Both the position numbers and the translations under genes were made by a program. This document shows positions 1-11,518 of a stretch of 64,000 nt of DNA, one piece after another. Position 1 is the first letter of the stretch. Each line of letters opens with the position of its first letter. Under the pieces are notes generated by a model. It searched no databases, had not been told where the DNA came from, and worked only from the letters and a program-made list of their open reading frames with translations. Origin of the DNA: Theropithecus gelada (lineage: Eukaryota; Chordata; Mammalia; Primates; Cercopithecidae); assembly GCF_003255815.1 (NCBI RefSeq), contig NC_037669.1, positions 117,573,195 through 117,637,194 on the forward strand. The letters run 5' to 3'.

Positions 1-1500
1 AAAAATGTCGAGGCAATTTCTAACTTGCAGTGAGTTGTATTCTAAAATATATTTCGCAGGTGGCTGTTTGTCAGACTCACAATGATTTCCATGGTGCCAT
101 ACTCGGGGGTCAACCAGAGAAATAAATTTAACCCATAATATACCAATGTTATAGAATAAATTATAAGAAGTATGTACTGTGTATAACAAGAATTCTCTGG
201 AAACTACAGTTATTGATTTTTCTAAAAATGCCAGGAACACATCCCATGTTTGCTGCAGCTGGATAAGAAATTTCCATTCCAACTCTATCTCTGCTTAATA
301 GGCAGTTAGAACAAAGAGTTTATCAGCTTTAAGTTAATGCAGAAGTTGTGAGAGTTAGAGTTGAGGAAGAAAAGTTGAAAGGCATGATTGCTACAAACTG
401 AGGGTGTCTGGTGTAATAGGGCCTTAAAAACACATCAGTAGCCATTTGCCACATATCCCTTTTGTTTCTTCTTGTCAACCCAAGGATATGTTAGAATGTA
501 AGATTTCTGATAGCATTATCTTTGAATTATGATCTGGGTTTGTTCCCTCGCAAGTCTAATTAGAAACAGTTTCTTTTTTCCTATTTCACTTTTTTCTAAA
601 ATAAACCAAAAAGGACTATCTGAGGTGTTTTGCTTTCTTTGAGTTTTATCTGCTTAAATCAATTTTTACTGCAACTTACAATGAGGAAACAAACAGAATT
701 TCTTATGAGCCTCTCAAATTCTTCCTTCTCATATAGAATCAGTTATCTTCATGTTAGTAATACAGTAAGCTTGTTTGTCAGAACCAGCTATGAGAGATAC
801 AGCAACTACTTTTGATTAATGATAGTTTAATTATCAATGTTTTAATGTAATGTTTAAAAAATAACTTATAATGGATTTAAGGTTAGTTCTATAATAAATG
901 ACCTCTTTCTTGCAGTCTGATGTGTTTTTGAAAAGTGAGAGAGAAAGTGCTGGAATTGTTTATATGTAAATTGGGAATTCGACAGTGCCTACAGGCCTAC
1001 TTTATCAATGCAAACATGATCATATGTCTTGAGTGACAATGTATAAAAAATGTAGAGAAACACCCCTGTAGAGAAAGATGGAATCTTTGTAGACAGAAAG
1101 AACTGGAAAAAGAAAAAACCTTTTCTGAGTTTAATAGAAATGTCAGGATCTTGTTTTCCTTGGCATTTTATTAGAGGCCTTTGGGTAGAGTCTAAGGGAA
1201 TGCACTAATTAGCATGTGCTCAGTCTCAGCATTGGGATGGCAATGAAGGACAGATGGGAAAGCATATCTTAGTCTTTTACCATTTCATTTTAAAGTTCTG
1301 CCTCATAGGACCCTATCTTAGATAATATCAGAAGCATAAGAGGAAGTTGGATCCATCAAACTATTTCCAAATATTAGTTAAGAAGGAGGTTAGCGCACAA
1401 AGTAGAGAAAGTGAGAAGAAAACATAAAATTGAAGGATTTTCCATTGTTTCCACTAACATAGGAGGGATATAAAAATTACCTTTGCAAAGATTATGACAG
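1..1500. other. AT-rich intergenic DNA, nothing recognised
   Basis: No repeat family, exon-like open frame, CpG-rich stretch or RNA gene could be recognised. The only open frame is a 61-codon frame near 630-815 with no recognisable motif. It is no longer than expected by chance in DNA of this composition. Confidence 0.5.
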
Positions 1501-2215
1501 TGAGAGAAATCTAACATGGCTGATTCCATCTTGTTCTAGCCTCACAGTCTGACCGTCTTTGCTCATTTCTGGGCATAGGCCCAGCTAAACATGGGAGGAA
1601 TTCAGTTTTTAGTTTAACCTGGAAGCAAAGATGGTAATAATCCCCCCCGAAAGCTACCCCCGTTCTTGTTAAAAGGTTGAAAACTAATAAAAGGCCATGA
1701 GATTAGGATTATGGGATGGGCCTGAACTCTGCTAAAATGTAGGCATAGTTTCTACAATCCCTAACTGATAGGAGACATGTGGCCAAAGATCATAAGATTT
1801 GTGACTTCTCCAGTTTTTCCTATATATAACATGACCATTGTAGAACCTAAGATTGATATTTCAAGATGCTTTTCAAATGTTTGCATTCTGGCAATTGACT
1901 GATCCCATCTGGACTATGATTCACACCTCAGTTCTTCTGTGGTCCCCACCCAAAGGTGGACTCAGCACATGAGGACTGTTCTACAACCATGTGATTGCAT
2001 CCCCAACTAATCAGTAGTGCTCATTCCCTACTTCCCTACTCATCACACCATCCTTCAAAAACCCAAACTTCCAAGCCTTCAAAGAGACTGATGTAATAAC
2101 TCTTTCTTCTGCATGGCTAATCTAGCATTAATTAATTCTTTCTTTATTGCAATACCACAGTCTCAGTGAATTGGTTTTATTTGTACAGCAGGCAAGAACC
2201 CACCAGGTGATTACA
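1501..2215 (+). mobile_element. ERV1-like solitary LTR
   Basis: The segment starts with TGAGAGAAATCTAACATGGC and ends with a U5-like stretch: an A/T-rich pyrimidine region, GCAGGCAAGAACCCACC, then GGTGATTACA. The same U5 style (CAGTAGGCAAGATGAACCCA, then GGTGGTTACA) recurs near 11475, directly before a retroviral primer-binding site. That supports a gammaretrovirus-like class I LTR. No internal region follows, so it is a solo LTR. The flanking four bases do not match as a target duplication, so the ends are approximate and the subfamily is not assigned. Confidence 0.6.
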
Positions 2216-2289
2216 ATATAAAATTAGAGCCTACCTTTTTATTATGTCCTGTATTCAGAATTGAGAGTCCATGGGCATATAGTACAATG

Positions 2290-2515
2290 CATGGGTCAGC
2301 CACCTTTTTTAGTAAAGATCCAGACCGTAAATATTTTAAGCTTTACTGTTCGTATGACCTCTGTTGCAACTGCTTAACTCTGCTATTGTTGCAAAAAAGG
2401 CAGTCTTACAATATGTAAATGAATGATTGTGACTGTGTTCCAGTAAACATTTATTTTTTCTAAATAATAGGCAGTGGACAAGATTTGGCCTGAGGGCCAT
2501 ACTGTGTCCACTCCT
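2290..2515. mobile_element. hAT-type non-autonomous DNA transposon fragment
   Basis: The run GTAAATATTTTAAGC, then TCTGTTGCAACTGC, then TTCCAGTAAACATTTATTTT, then GATTTGGCCTGAGGGCCATA matches my memory of a very common mammalian MER element whose consensus reads 'gggccagatagtaaatatttt ... ggcccgcgggccatag'. No protein is encoded. I do not assign an exact MER name. The element is old, judging by substitutions at most former CpG sites. Confidence 0.6.
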
Positions 2516-2705
2516 GCTATAATGGAGTAAACACTAGAATTAGTTTAGCTGTTAAGTAATGTATTTTATAATCTGAGTGAGTTTGCTTAACTCTTCAAGG
2601 TCTCTTTTTCTTCAGGTTTCTCATGTGTAAAATGAGTGCTAAACTAGCTCTGTAATAATGTATGCAGATATATTACACTTATATATTTACAGAGTTTATT
2701 TGGTA

Positions 2706-3160
2706 AATTTATATTACATTCATCAGAGTAAATATTGCAACTGTTGTAGCAGACAAACTTTAGAATCTCAGTTGCATAACAAAATGAAAGTGCATTTCTC
2801 ATTTACGTGAAGTCCAAAGCGGATGTTCCTGGTGGGTTGTTCTCCAGAGCATCTTGTTCTCAGGCTGTGATTCAGGAACCCCGTATTACATTGTTTGGCT
2901 CGAGCAAAGACACATCAGTGTTATCCAACCAGCAGTCCTGAGGGAAGAGAACACTGAGGATTACATATCACAAGCTTACCTTCTCCTAGAGGTAATGTAG
3001 ACATCCATTGGTCACAGGGTCTACCTGGATGCAACATGGAGAGGCTGGGAAATAATAGTCCTTAAGTGGGTAGCCATTGTCCAGCAACAACTCCACACTA
3101 TGGAAGGGATGAAGAAATTATCTGTGGTCAGCTGGCAGTATGTGCCACAATTGTAAATGC
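2706..3160. other. Probable ancient interspersed repeat, family unassigned
   Basis: Phrases such as AAAGTGCATTTCTCATTTAC, GGATGTTCCTGG, CTCCAGAGCATCTTG and GGAGGCTGGGAAATAATAGTC resemble a widespread old mammalian repeat that I cannot name with certainty. The 69-codon open frame at 3066-3275 overlaps its end and shows no motif. It is not considered a gene. Confidence 0.3.
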
Positions 3161-3248
3161 AAAATGTGAAAAAAGTCTCCAGTGTGTATGTATGTGTTCT
3201 ACAAAAATATTTATTATGTGTATTTGGAGATGGTTTTCAGAAATATTA

Positions 3249-4314
<1,066 letters not shown>

Positions 4315-4880
4315 ACTGAGTACTTCTATACCCCAAGGGTAATATTGAGAAATTGCATGCAAATAACCATAAGCCTTGCCCTCATAGAACTTAGAGTCTT
4401 ATAGGGAAGTAGAAAATAAACAAGACACATATATAATCCCAACCTACTAAGCATAAGGAGGAAATAGATAGAGAATACCACATAAGGGGATGATCCACTT
4501 AAAAAGGATGTACAGGGACAACCTAAAAGACATTTAACTCAAGATTGAGGAAGATAAAGAATCAGCTAAGTAAAACCTCAGAGGAAGAGAATTCCAGGGG
4601 AAAAAAAAAACCAGTAAGTGGAAAAGATCTAAAGCAGGAAAAAGCCTGGCATGTATGAAAAACAAAACAGAAGCTATTGTGACTCCACTTGTGAGCCAGA
4701 GGAGACTCAGTGGAGATAAGAAGAAGCCCAACCATGGAAGAGCTTCAAGTGGAATATTATTCTGATCTGCACAGGAAACTCATGGAAAGTTTTAAAGCAG
4801 AGCCAAGATTTTTATCTGATTTCATAAAAGATCACTCTGACAGTTAAATGGAGAATACATTAGGGTCTGAGTCAAAGGGG
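4315..4880 (-). mobile_element. L2 LINE 3' region, antisense
   Basis: Read in reverse complement this matches L2. The landmarks on the + strand are GCCTTGCCCTCATAGAACTT, AGGAAGAGAATTCCAGGGG, GTGACTCCACTTGTGAGCCA and AAAGATCACTCTGACAG. They appear in the order expected for an antisense L2 3' portion. The copy is deeply diverged and non-coding. The 65-codon frame at 4534-4731 carries no L2 protein motif. Confidence 0.6.
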
Positions 4881-4984
4881 AAGAAGAAAATAAAGGAGAG
4901 GCCCAGGGGCGGAAGTTAATAAAACAAAAATCAGAATTAACTTAAAGTTTGTTGTCTCAATTGAACATGGGGAAATCTTTCCTT

Positions 4985-5835
4985 TTTATTTTTCACTTTT
5001 TATTGATACAAATAATTGTATATATTTATAAAGAACATTTGATATTTCGATACATTCATAAAGGGTGCAATGATTAAATGAGGGTATTTAGGACATTTAT
5101 CACCTCGAACATTTATCATTTATTTGTATTGGGAACATTTGAAATCTCTTTTAGCTATTTGGAAATATATAATACATTATTGTAATGTATTGTAGTCTCT
5201 CTATTATGTAGTAACTGTAGTCTCTCTATTATGCTACCAAACACTGGATCTTGCTCCTTCTATCTAACTCTATTTTTGTGCTCATTAACCATCCCCTCTT
5301 TATCCCCTGCTCCCCACTACCCTTTTTAGCCTCTAGCAACCATCATTCTACTCTCTATCTCCATGAGATCAAATTGTTTAGCTCCCATCTATGAGTGAGA
5401 ATATGCAATATTTGTCTTTCTGTGCCTTCCTTATTCCATTTAACATAATGGCCTCCAGTTCCATCAATGTTACTGCAAATGACAAGATTTCGTTCTTTTT
5501 TTATGTCCAAATAGTACTCCATTATTATATAGAACATACTTCGTTTCTCCATTCATCACTTCATGGACACTTAGGTTGATTCCGTATCTTGGCTATTGTG
5601 AATAGTGTTACAATAAACACAGGGGTGCATATATCCCTCAGATATATATTTTTTCTGTCCTTTGAAACAAATACTCAATAGTGAAATTGCTAGATTGTAT
5701 GACAGTTCTATTTTTAATTTTTAAAGAAAACTATATACTGTTTTCCACAATGGCTGTAGTAATTTACTTTTCCACTAACATTGTAAAAGAGATTTCTTTT
5801 CTCCGCCACCAGCATTTGTTATGTTTTTTTTTTTT
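4985..5835 (-). mobile_element. Old L1 (L1M type) 3' end, antisense
   Basis: On the + strand this reads as the reverse complement of an L1 tail. Landmarks are CTCCCATCTATGAGTGAGAA, then TAATGGCCTCCAGTTCCATC, then CTTGGCTATTGTGAATAGTG, then TTTTCCACAATGGCTGTAGT. The antisense frame 5355-5552 retains an ORF2 carboxy-terminal signature (HRWELNN). It is truncated at its 5' side near 5835 in a T-rich run. A 25-bp local duplication lies inside it (5191-5233). Confidence 0.85.
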
Positions 5836-6070
5836 TTGATAATAAGAAAATGAGAAAATCCTATTATTCCTGATATGAGACTATAAAGTTATTTCAGTAA
5901 AAACAAATCAGTTTAGTCAGAAAGCTGAGGAAAATATTTATACAAAATATAGTTTACATAACATTTTATTTGAGGGTGTTGGTCTAACTCTGAAAGAATA
6001 TTTTTACATTTATACAAGCTATAAGCTTTAGATGTCTTACATCCCTATGGTACAAACACAATGTGTATAT

Positions 6071-6110
6071 ATACACACACACACGTACATACATACACAC
6101 ATACGCATAC
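6071..6110. repeat. (AC)n/(CATA)n microsatellite
   Basis: An imperfect run of AC dinucleotides passes into ACATACATAC units. It has no coding relevance. The 60-codon antisense frame across it is a repeat artefact. Confidence 0.85.
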
Positions 6111-6240
6111 AATTTTTTAAGTGTACAATGTATACAAAAATACCTCTTTAGAATGCTATTTCCCAAAATTTGGAAACAGGAACAATATTGGCATTAGAAA
6201 GGGCTTTAGGTAACATTGGACATGATATTTGATAACAGGA

Positions 6241-6682
6241 TGTATTGGTCCATTCTCATACTGCTATAAAGAAATACCTGAGATTGGGTAATTTATAAAG
6301 AAAAGATGTTTAATTGGTTCATGGTTCTGCAGGCTTTACAGAAAGCATAGCAGCATCTGCTCAGTTTCTGGGGGGGCCCTCAGGAAACTTTCAAGCAAGG
6401 CAGAAGGCAAAGCGGGAGTTAAACACTTTACATGACTAGCGCAGGAGGAAGAGAGATGGGGGCGGTGCTACACACTTTTAAACAGCCAGATCTCACAATC
6501 ACTCACTCACTCACTCACTCACTCACTCACTATCTTGAAAATATCACCTAGGGGATGGTGCTTAATCATTCATCAGAAACTGCCCCCATGATTCAATCAC
6601 CTCTGACCAGGTCTCCCCTCCAACACTGGGGATTGCAATTAAACATGAGATTTGGGTGGGTTCACAGATCCAAACCATATCA
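6241..6682 (-). mobile_element. MaLR (THE1/MST-type) solo LTR, antisense
   Basis: The reverse complement has the standard MaLR LTR order. It begins at the + strand end with TGATATGGTTTGGATCTGTG and finishes with the reverse complement of TGTATTGGTCCATTCTCATA. The phrase GAGATTGGGTAATTTATAAA is the complement of the conserved MaLR 'ataaattacccagtctc'. It contains a tetranucleotide expansion (ACTC)n. It is non-coding, and the five flanking bases on each side match only partly. Confidence 0.85.
6501..6531. repeat. (ACTC)n microsatellite inside a MaLR LTR
   Basis: Nearly eight ACTC units have expanded at a point where the LTR normally has one or two. This tetranucleotide tract is likely to be length-polymorphic. 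Confidence 0.9.
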
Positions 6683-6868
6683 AAGGGCATGGTAACAAAT
6701 AACATTAATTTGATAGTGAGAACTTTCTTTTCTTTTCTTTCAAGCCCAACAATGTCAAAGAGGAAGTTTCAATTTAAAGCTAAATATTATTTAACATCTG
6801 TCTAACATGAGCTAATCTTTATTTTTTAATTAGATCTCAAGCTCCTATACTTTAGCAGTAAACAATAC

Positions 6869-7277
6869 TGATACAGTTTGGATGTGTTTCCCTGCCCTAA
6901 TCTCATGTTGAAATGTAATCCGCAATGTTGAAGGTAGGGCCTGGTGGGAGGTAATTGAATCATGTGGGCAGATTTCAACAAATGGTTTAACATCATCCCC
7001 TGATGCTGTCCTCATGATAGCGAGTGAGTTATTGTGAGAGCTGGTTGTTTAAAAGTGTGTGGCAACTCCCCACTCTCTCTCTTGCTCCTCCTTTTGTCAT
7101 GTGATGTGCCCACTCCCCCTTTGCCTTCTGCCACGATTGGAAGCTTCCTGATGCCTTGCCAGAAGCAGATGTTGCTGTTTGCTGTATAGCCTGTGAAACC
7201 ATGAGTCAATTTAACCTCTTTACAATTTATTCAGTCTCACATATTTTATTTTAGCAATGCAAGAATGAACTAATACA
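6869..7277 (+). mobile_element. 5' LTR of the complete MaLR element
   Basis: It begins TGATACAGTTTGGATGTGTT and ends AATGAACTAATACA. It contains the typical GGTGGGAGGTAATTGAATCA segment near its start and the U5-like CAGTCTCACATATTTTA near its end. The terminal TG...CA and the matching 3' copy fix the boundaries. Confidence 0.9.
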
Positions 7278-8930
7278 GAAAATGAGTACTGAGGATTGTG
7301 GAATCACTATAAAGATTCCTGAAAATGTAGAAGTGACTTTAGAACTGGGTAATGGGCAGAGGTTGGAAGAGTCTGGAGGTCTCAGAAGAAAACAAAGAAG
7401 ATTAGGAAAGTTTGGAATTTCTTTGAGACTGGTTGAATGGTTCTGACCAAATGCTGATAGTGATATGGACAGTGAAGGCAACGCTGATGGTGTCTCAGAT
7501 AGAAATGAGGAATGTATTGGAAATTAGAGCAAAGGCCACTTCTGTTATGCATTAGAAAAGAACTTGACTACATTGTGTCCATGCCCCAGGGATCTGTGGA
7601 AGTTTGAACTTGAGAGTGATGACCTAAGGTATCTGGCAGAAGAAATTTCTAAGTAGCAAAGTGTTCAAGATGGGTCTGGATGCTTCTAACACCCTACACT
7701 CATATGCAGGAGCAAATAAATTACTTAAAGGTGGAACTTATATTTAAAAGGGTTGCAGAGCATAAAGGTTCAGAAAATTTGCAACCTGGCCATGTGGCAG
7801 AGAAAAAAAAAGGTTTTTGGGAGGGGAATTCAAGTAGGCTGTGGATCAACCACTTGCTAGAGATATTTGCATAACTAAAAAGAAGCCAAGTACTGATAGC
7901 TAAGACAATGGGAGAGGCAGGGAAGGCTTTAAAGGCATTTTGGAGAACTTTGAGGCAGCTCCTCCCATTACAGACCCAGGACCCTAAGAGGAAAAGATGG
8001 TTTCATGAGCCAGGCCCAGGGATCTGCTGCCCCACACAGCCTTGGGACACTTCTCCACATATCCTGGTCACTCTAGCTCTGGTCACTGCTTAAAAGGGCT
8101 CATGTACAGTTTGGACAGCTGCTTCAGAGGGTACAAGCTGTAAGCCTTGGTGGTTTCCTCATGGTGTTAATTCTGTGAGTGCACAGAGTACAGAAGTTGA
8201 GGCTTGGGAGCCTCTGCCTAGATTTCAGAGGATGTATAGAAAAGCCTGGATGTCCAGGCAGAAGCCTGCTGCAGGGTCAGAGCCCTCATGGAGAACCTCT
8301 ACTAGGGCAGTGTGGACAGGAGAAATGTGGGGTTGGAAGTCCCACACAAAGTCCCCAGTGCATTACTTCCTAGTGGAGTTGTGAGAAGAGGGCCACCATC
8401 CACAAGACCCCAGAATGGTGGCTCCACCTGCAGCTTGTACTCTGTTCCTGGAAAAGCTGCAGGCACTCAATACCAGTTCATGAGAGCAGTTGCAGGGATT
8501 GAACCCTGCAATGCCACAGGAGCAGAGATGCCCAAGGCCTTGGGAGCCCACCCCTTGCATCAGAGTGGCCTGGATGTGAGACACGGAGTTAAATGGGATT
8601 GTTTGGGGGCCTTAAGATTTAATGACTGCCTTGCTGGGTTTTGAACTTGCATGGGTCCTGTAGCCCTTTTTTTGCCCAATTTCTTCCTTTTGGAATGGGA
8701 ATGTTTACCTGTTTGTACTCCCGTTGTATCTTAGAAGTAACTAACTTGTTTTTTTTTTTTTATTTTACAGCTCATGGGAAGAAGGAATTGACCTTGTCTT
8801 GGCTAAGACTGGGCTTTGGGTTTTTGAGTTAACACTGGAATGAATTAAGATTTGGGGGAATTACTGGAAAGCATGGTTGTATTTTGAAATATGAGAAGAA
8901 CATTAGGTTTGGGAGGGGCCAGAGATGGAA
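7278..8930 (+). other. Non-coding interior of the MaLR element
   Basis: This MaLR internal region has only short, shadow-like open frames (up to 110 codons at 8312-8644), none with retroviral motifs. A purine-rich block just before the 3' LTR (about 8910-8929, GGGAGGGGCCAGAGATGG) sits where the plus-strand primer is expected. A pyrimidine run followed by ACAG at 8747-8770 resembles a splice acceptor but has no supporting exon. Confidence 0.75.
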
Positions 8931-9343
8931 TTATATGTTTAGATGTGTGTTCCCACCCAAATCTCATGTTGAAATGTAATCCCTAATGTTTGAGGTGGGG
9001 CCTGGTGGGTGATGATTGGCTCATGGGGGTGGAGTTATCGTGAATGGTTTAACACCATCCCTTGGTGCTGTCCTCATAATAGTGAGTGGGTTATCATGAG
9101 ATCTGGTGGTATAAAACTGTGTCATACTGTCCCCCACTCTTTGCTCCTGCTTTTGCCAGGTAACATGCTTGCTACCCTGTTGCTTTCTGCCATGATTAGA
9201 AGCTTCCTGAGGTCTCCCTAGAAGCAGATGCTGCTGTGCTTCCCGTACAACCTGCAGAACCATTAGCCAATTAAAGCTCTTTCCTTTGTAAATTACCCAG
9301 TCTCAGGTATTTCTTTTTAGCAATGCAAGAATGTACTAATACA
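8931..9343 (+). mobile_element. 3' LTR of the complete MaLR element
   Basis: It is alignable along its length to the 5' LTR: ATCTCATGTTGAAATGTAAT, GGGGCCTGGTGGG and AGCAATGCAAGAATG occur in both at matching offsets. The initial TG has decayed. It ends TACTAATACA, immediately followed by the duplicated target AATAC. Confidence 0.9.
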
Positions 9344-9348
9344 AATAC

Positions 9349-10312
9349 CTAGTTATGGTTTAATGATTTTTATTTGCTTATATTGAATTTGTGATTACAG
9401 TCTATTTATGAAAGAAGATATCTATAAAAAAAGAATGCTTTCACATTTTGGTAATAAGAAACATATTTCTTAAATAATATTTAAGTAAAAATGTGAATTG
9501 GGTTAAAAAAAATAAAGACATGATGGTCTTCAGAATTTTGCAAAACCATGAAGATAATTCATAAACTACTGCAGTTTGTGAAACACCACTTTAGAATAAA
9601 GTTTGTTTCAAAGGCAAGGAATTACTCAAAAAATAATAAAAATTATGAAATCAGTTACACAAAAGATTTATAAATATTTCCAGAACTTTAGTGATATCCT
9701 AGTGGGTCTTGTAATTGTTAACAAGTCCAGAGAGGACCAGATTAAATTGGCCATTGTCCAGAGGCCATTCCTGCCAACATCCAGCCTCTGCTCTCAGGTT
9801 TAGAGATATTAAAATAATGAAGAAGATAACTATCTTATTCAATTTGCTCTGGCATTTGTAGAAAGAATAAAAAATAAATAAGCAATATATATAATAGAAT
9901 TTATAAATGGGCAATTGCTTTGCAAATTATTACAATCAAGGGGGAAAAAGTGATTTCAAAAACACCAACTAAATTTAATAGCCCCATGGAGGTGTAGGTG
10001 ATTAAATCTTTATATGATTTCAGATGTTTGATTGACTTGGGAATAAAAAGTACATATATTTCCAAAGAAGTAGTTAAAGATTCCTTTATATAGGAATCTG
10101 ATTTATACTCTTCTGCAAGGTTTTTCTATTTAACAAACATAGTTATCCCACAAGAAAATTCAATCTGATGTGAAATAAAACATAACAAACTTGGTATTGC
10201 ATAAAATAAATAATTATTTTGGCCTACTATTATTCTCATTTAGATAATTATTTTTCTGAAAGTACCAGGTCATTTCCCTGGAGACTGTCTAGTTCTGTTA
10301 ATCAGTTTATCA
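9349..10312. other. AT-rich intergenic DNA, nothing recognised
   Basis: Two overlapping short frames on opposite strands (9603-9803 and 9699-9914) show no motifs. No repeat family could be identified. Confidence 0.45.
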
Positions 10313-10450
10313 GTCCATTCACTAATTGATTCTTTCCATATTTATTAAGTGTTAGTTTTATAACCATGGCAGTACTTTCTGCTGGAAACAAATGGTAAGT
10401 AAAACATAGTCTCTCCCCTCAAAGAGCTTGGAGTCAAATAGAGGGAAACG
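10313..10450 (-). mobile_element. L2 LINE 3' end fragment, antisense
   Basis: The + strand carries the antisense L2 3'-end order: CATATTTATTAAGTG, CATGGCAGTACTTTCTGCTG, TCTCTCCCCTCAAAGAGCTT, GGAGTCAAATAGAGGG. This matches the complement of the L2 tail ('ctccatgagggcaggga ... caataaatattt'). It is non-coding and strongly diverged. Confidence 0.6.
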
Positions 10451-10998
10451 GTCATGTGAGCTATATGATGAAGTATCAGAAAGGTTACAAAACGGGTTGA
10501 AAGGTTCTCGTTTATGACCTCTGTCTACTTAGAGCATGTCCAATAATTGCCTCAAATGCAGCAATAGAAGACCATGGATGAATAGACCTGGAGACTGCCC
10601 AAACTAGCTGACCCAGTAATGCAATCCTCTCCCAGGGCAGTGATTCCTTGTGATTCCTTCGTAGAAGAACACTACATATCATGTAACCCTGTAATAATCC
10701 CTATATTTTGTCTTCCAGTCCCAATTTTATTGCAGTAGTCATGTTCTTTTTTCTTAATTTTATATTGTTTGGAGAATAGATACATATATCAATTATCCAT
10801 ACATAGAAAACTAGGAGGATCTAAAATTGGAATTGACTAAGATGACTTACACATCATCCAGAGATTTTGACTTTACCATTAACTAAGAGTTCACTTGTCT
10901 CCCTTTTTGGATAGGGTTGGGACATCTAATATAGACATAAACATTTGTGACATAGATTAAGAGAAATAGATAGTAGATGTGGAGCAGTCAATTGGTCA
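10451..10998. other. Intergenic DNA, nothing recognised
   Basis: This is ordinary AT-rich sequence between the L2 fragment and the split MaLR LTR. No open frame or repeat was recognised. Confidence 0.45.
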
Positions 10999-11003
10999 GG
11001 TAG

Positions 11004-11331
11004 TGATATTTGCCTCTGTGTCCCCACCCAAATCTCATCTCAAACTGTAATTCCCATGTGTTGAGGGAGGGAGTGGGTGGGAGGGGATTGGATCATGGGG
11101 GTGGTTTTCCCCATGCTCTTCCAGTGATAGTGAGGGACGTCTCATGAGATCTCATGGTTTTAAAAGTGGCAGTTTCCCCTGCGTGTCCTCATTCTGTTGC
11201 TGCCTTGTGAAGAAACTTGCTTCTCCTCCACCTTCTATCATAATTGTAAGTTTTCAGAGGCCTCCCCAGGCGTGCAGAACTGTGAGCCAATTAAACATCT
11301 TTTTTTTTTTTTTTAATAAATTACCCAGTTT
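11004..11331 (+). mobile_element. MaLR LTR, left part of a split copy
   Basis: It starts TGATATTTGCCTCTGTGTCC, followed by CCACCCAAATCTCATC and AAATTACCCAGTTT, as in THE1/MST LTRs. The LTR stops at 11331 and its missing last about 40 bases are found at 20058-20098. GGTAG at 10999-11003 and GGTAG at 20099-20103 form the original 5-bp target duplication, proving that the two parts were one LTR. A poly(T) expansion of about 15 bases lies just before the break. The 8.7 kb between them is a later insertion. Confidence 0.9.
11315..11331 (+). repeat. 17-bp duplication, left copy
   Basis: AATAAATTACCCAGTTT is present here and again at 20041-20057, bounding the 8.7 kb insertion in the MaLR LTR. In an intact LTR it occurs once. 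A 17-bp duplication starting with A residues after a T run is typical of L1-endonuclease target sites. Class I retroviral integrase makes 4-5 bp duplications instead. Confidence 0.9.
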
Positions 11332-11500
11332 GGAGACTGATTTGAGTAATAATAAAACTCAAGTCTTCCTCACACATGAGAGATAGAGAATTACTCTTTC
11401 TCTTTCACAGTTACTATTTCTCTATTGCAATTCCTCTGTCTTGATAAACTGGCTCTGTCCAGGCAGTAGGCAAGATGAACCCATTGGGTGGTTACAAATT

Positions 11501-11518
11501 TGGGGGCTCATCTGGGAT
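11501..11518 (+). other. Retroviral primer-binding site, tRNA-Pro type
   Basis: TGGGGGCTCATCTGGGAT matches the proline-tRNA primer site known from gammaretroviruses (TGGGGGCTCGTCCGGGAT), except for two changes at former CpG positions. It lies four to five bases after the LTR terminal CA, the expected spacing. This places the element in class I (ERV1), among the tRNA-Pro primed families. Confidence 0.85.

Larger units (their letters stand above)
6869..9343 (+). mobile_element. Complete MaLR (MST-like) element with 5-bp target duplication
   Basis: A 2,475-bp non-autonomous ERVL-MaLR retrotransposon. It has a 5' LTR of 409 bp, a non-coding interior of about 1.65 kb and a 3' LTR of 413 bp, in one orientation. 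The five bases before the element (AATAC, 6864-6868) are repeated exactly after it (AATAC, 9344-9348), as expected for ERVL-type integration. The interior has no gag, pol or env motifs, which is normal for MaLRs: they move with enzymes made by relatives. The two LTRs were identical at insertion and now differ at many sites, so the copy is old. Survival of both LTRs without recombination to a solo LTR is the less common outcome. Confidence 0.9.

Noticed and set aside
6501..6531. Regularly spaced repeats considered as a CRISPR-like array
   Set aside because: These are simple tetranucleotide repeats without spacers, and the genome is eukaryotic.
8312..8644. 110-codon frame in the MaLR interior
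   Set aside because: No motif, no similarity to gag or pol that I can see, and other frames are open in the same stretch. MaLR interiors are non-coding.
8747..8790. Pyrimidine run plus ACAG, like a splice acceptor, at 8747-8770
   Set aside because: It lies inside the non-coding MaLR interior with no open reading frame or donor site pattern downstream. Such matches are frequent by chance.
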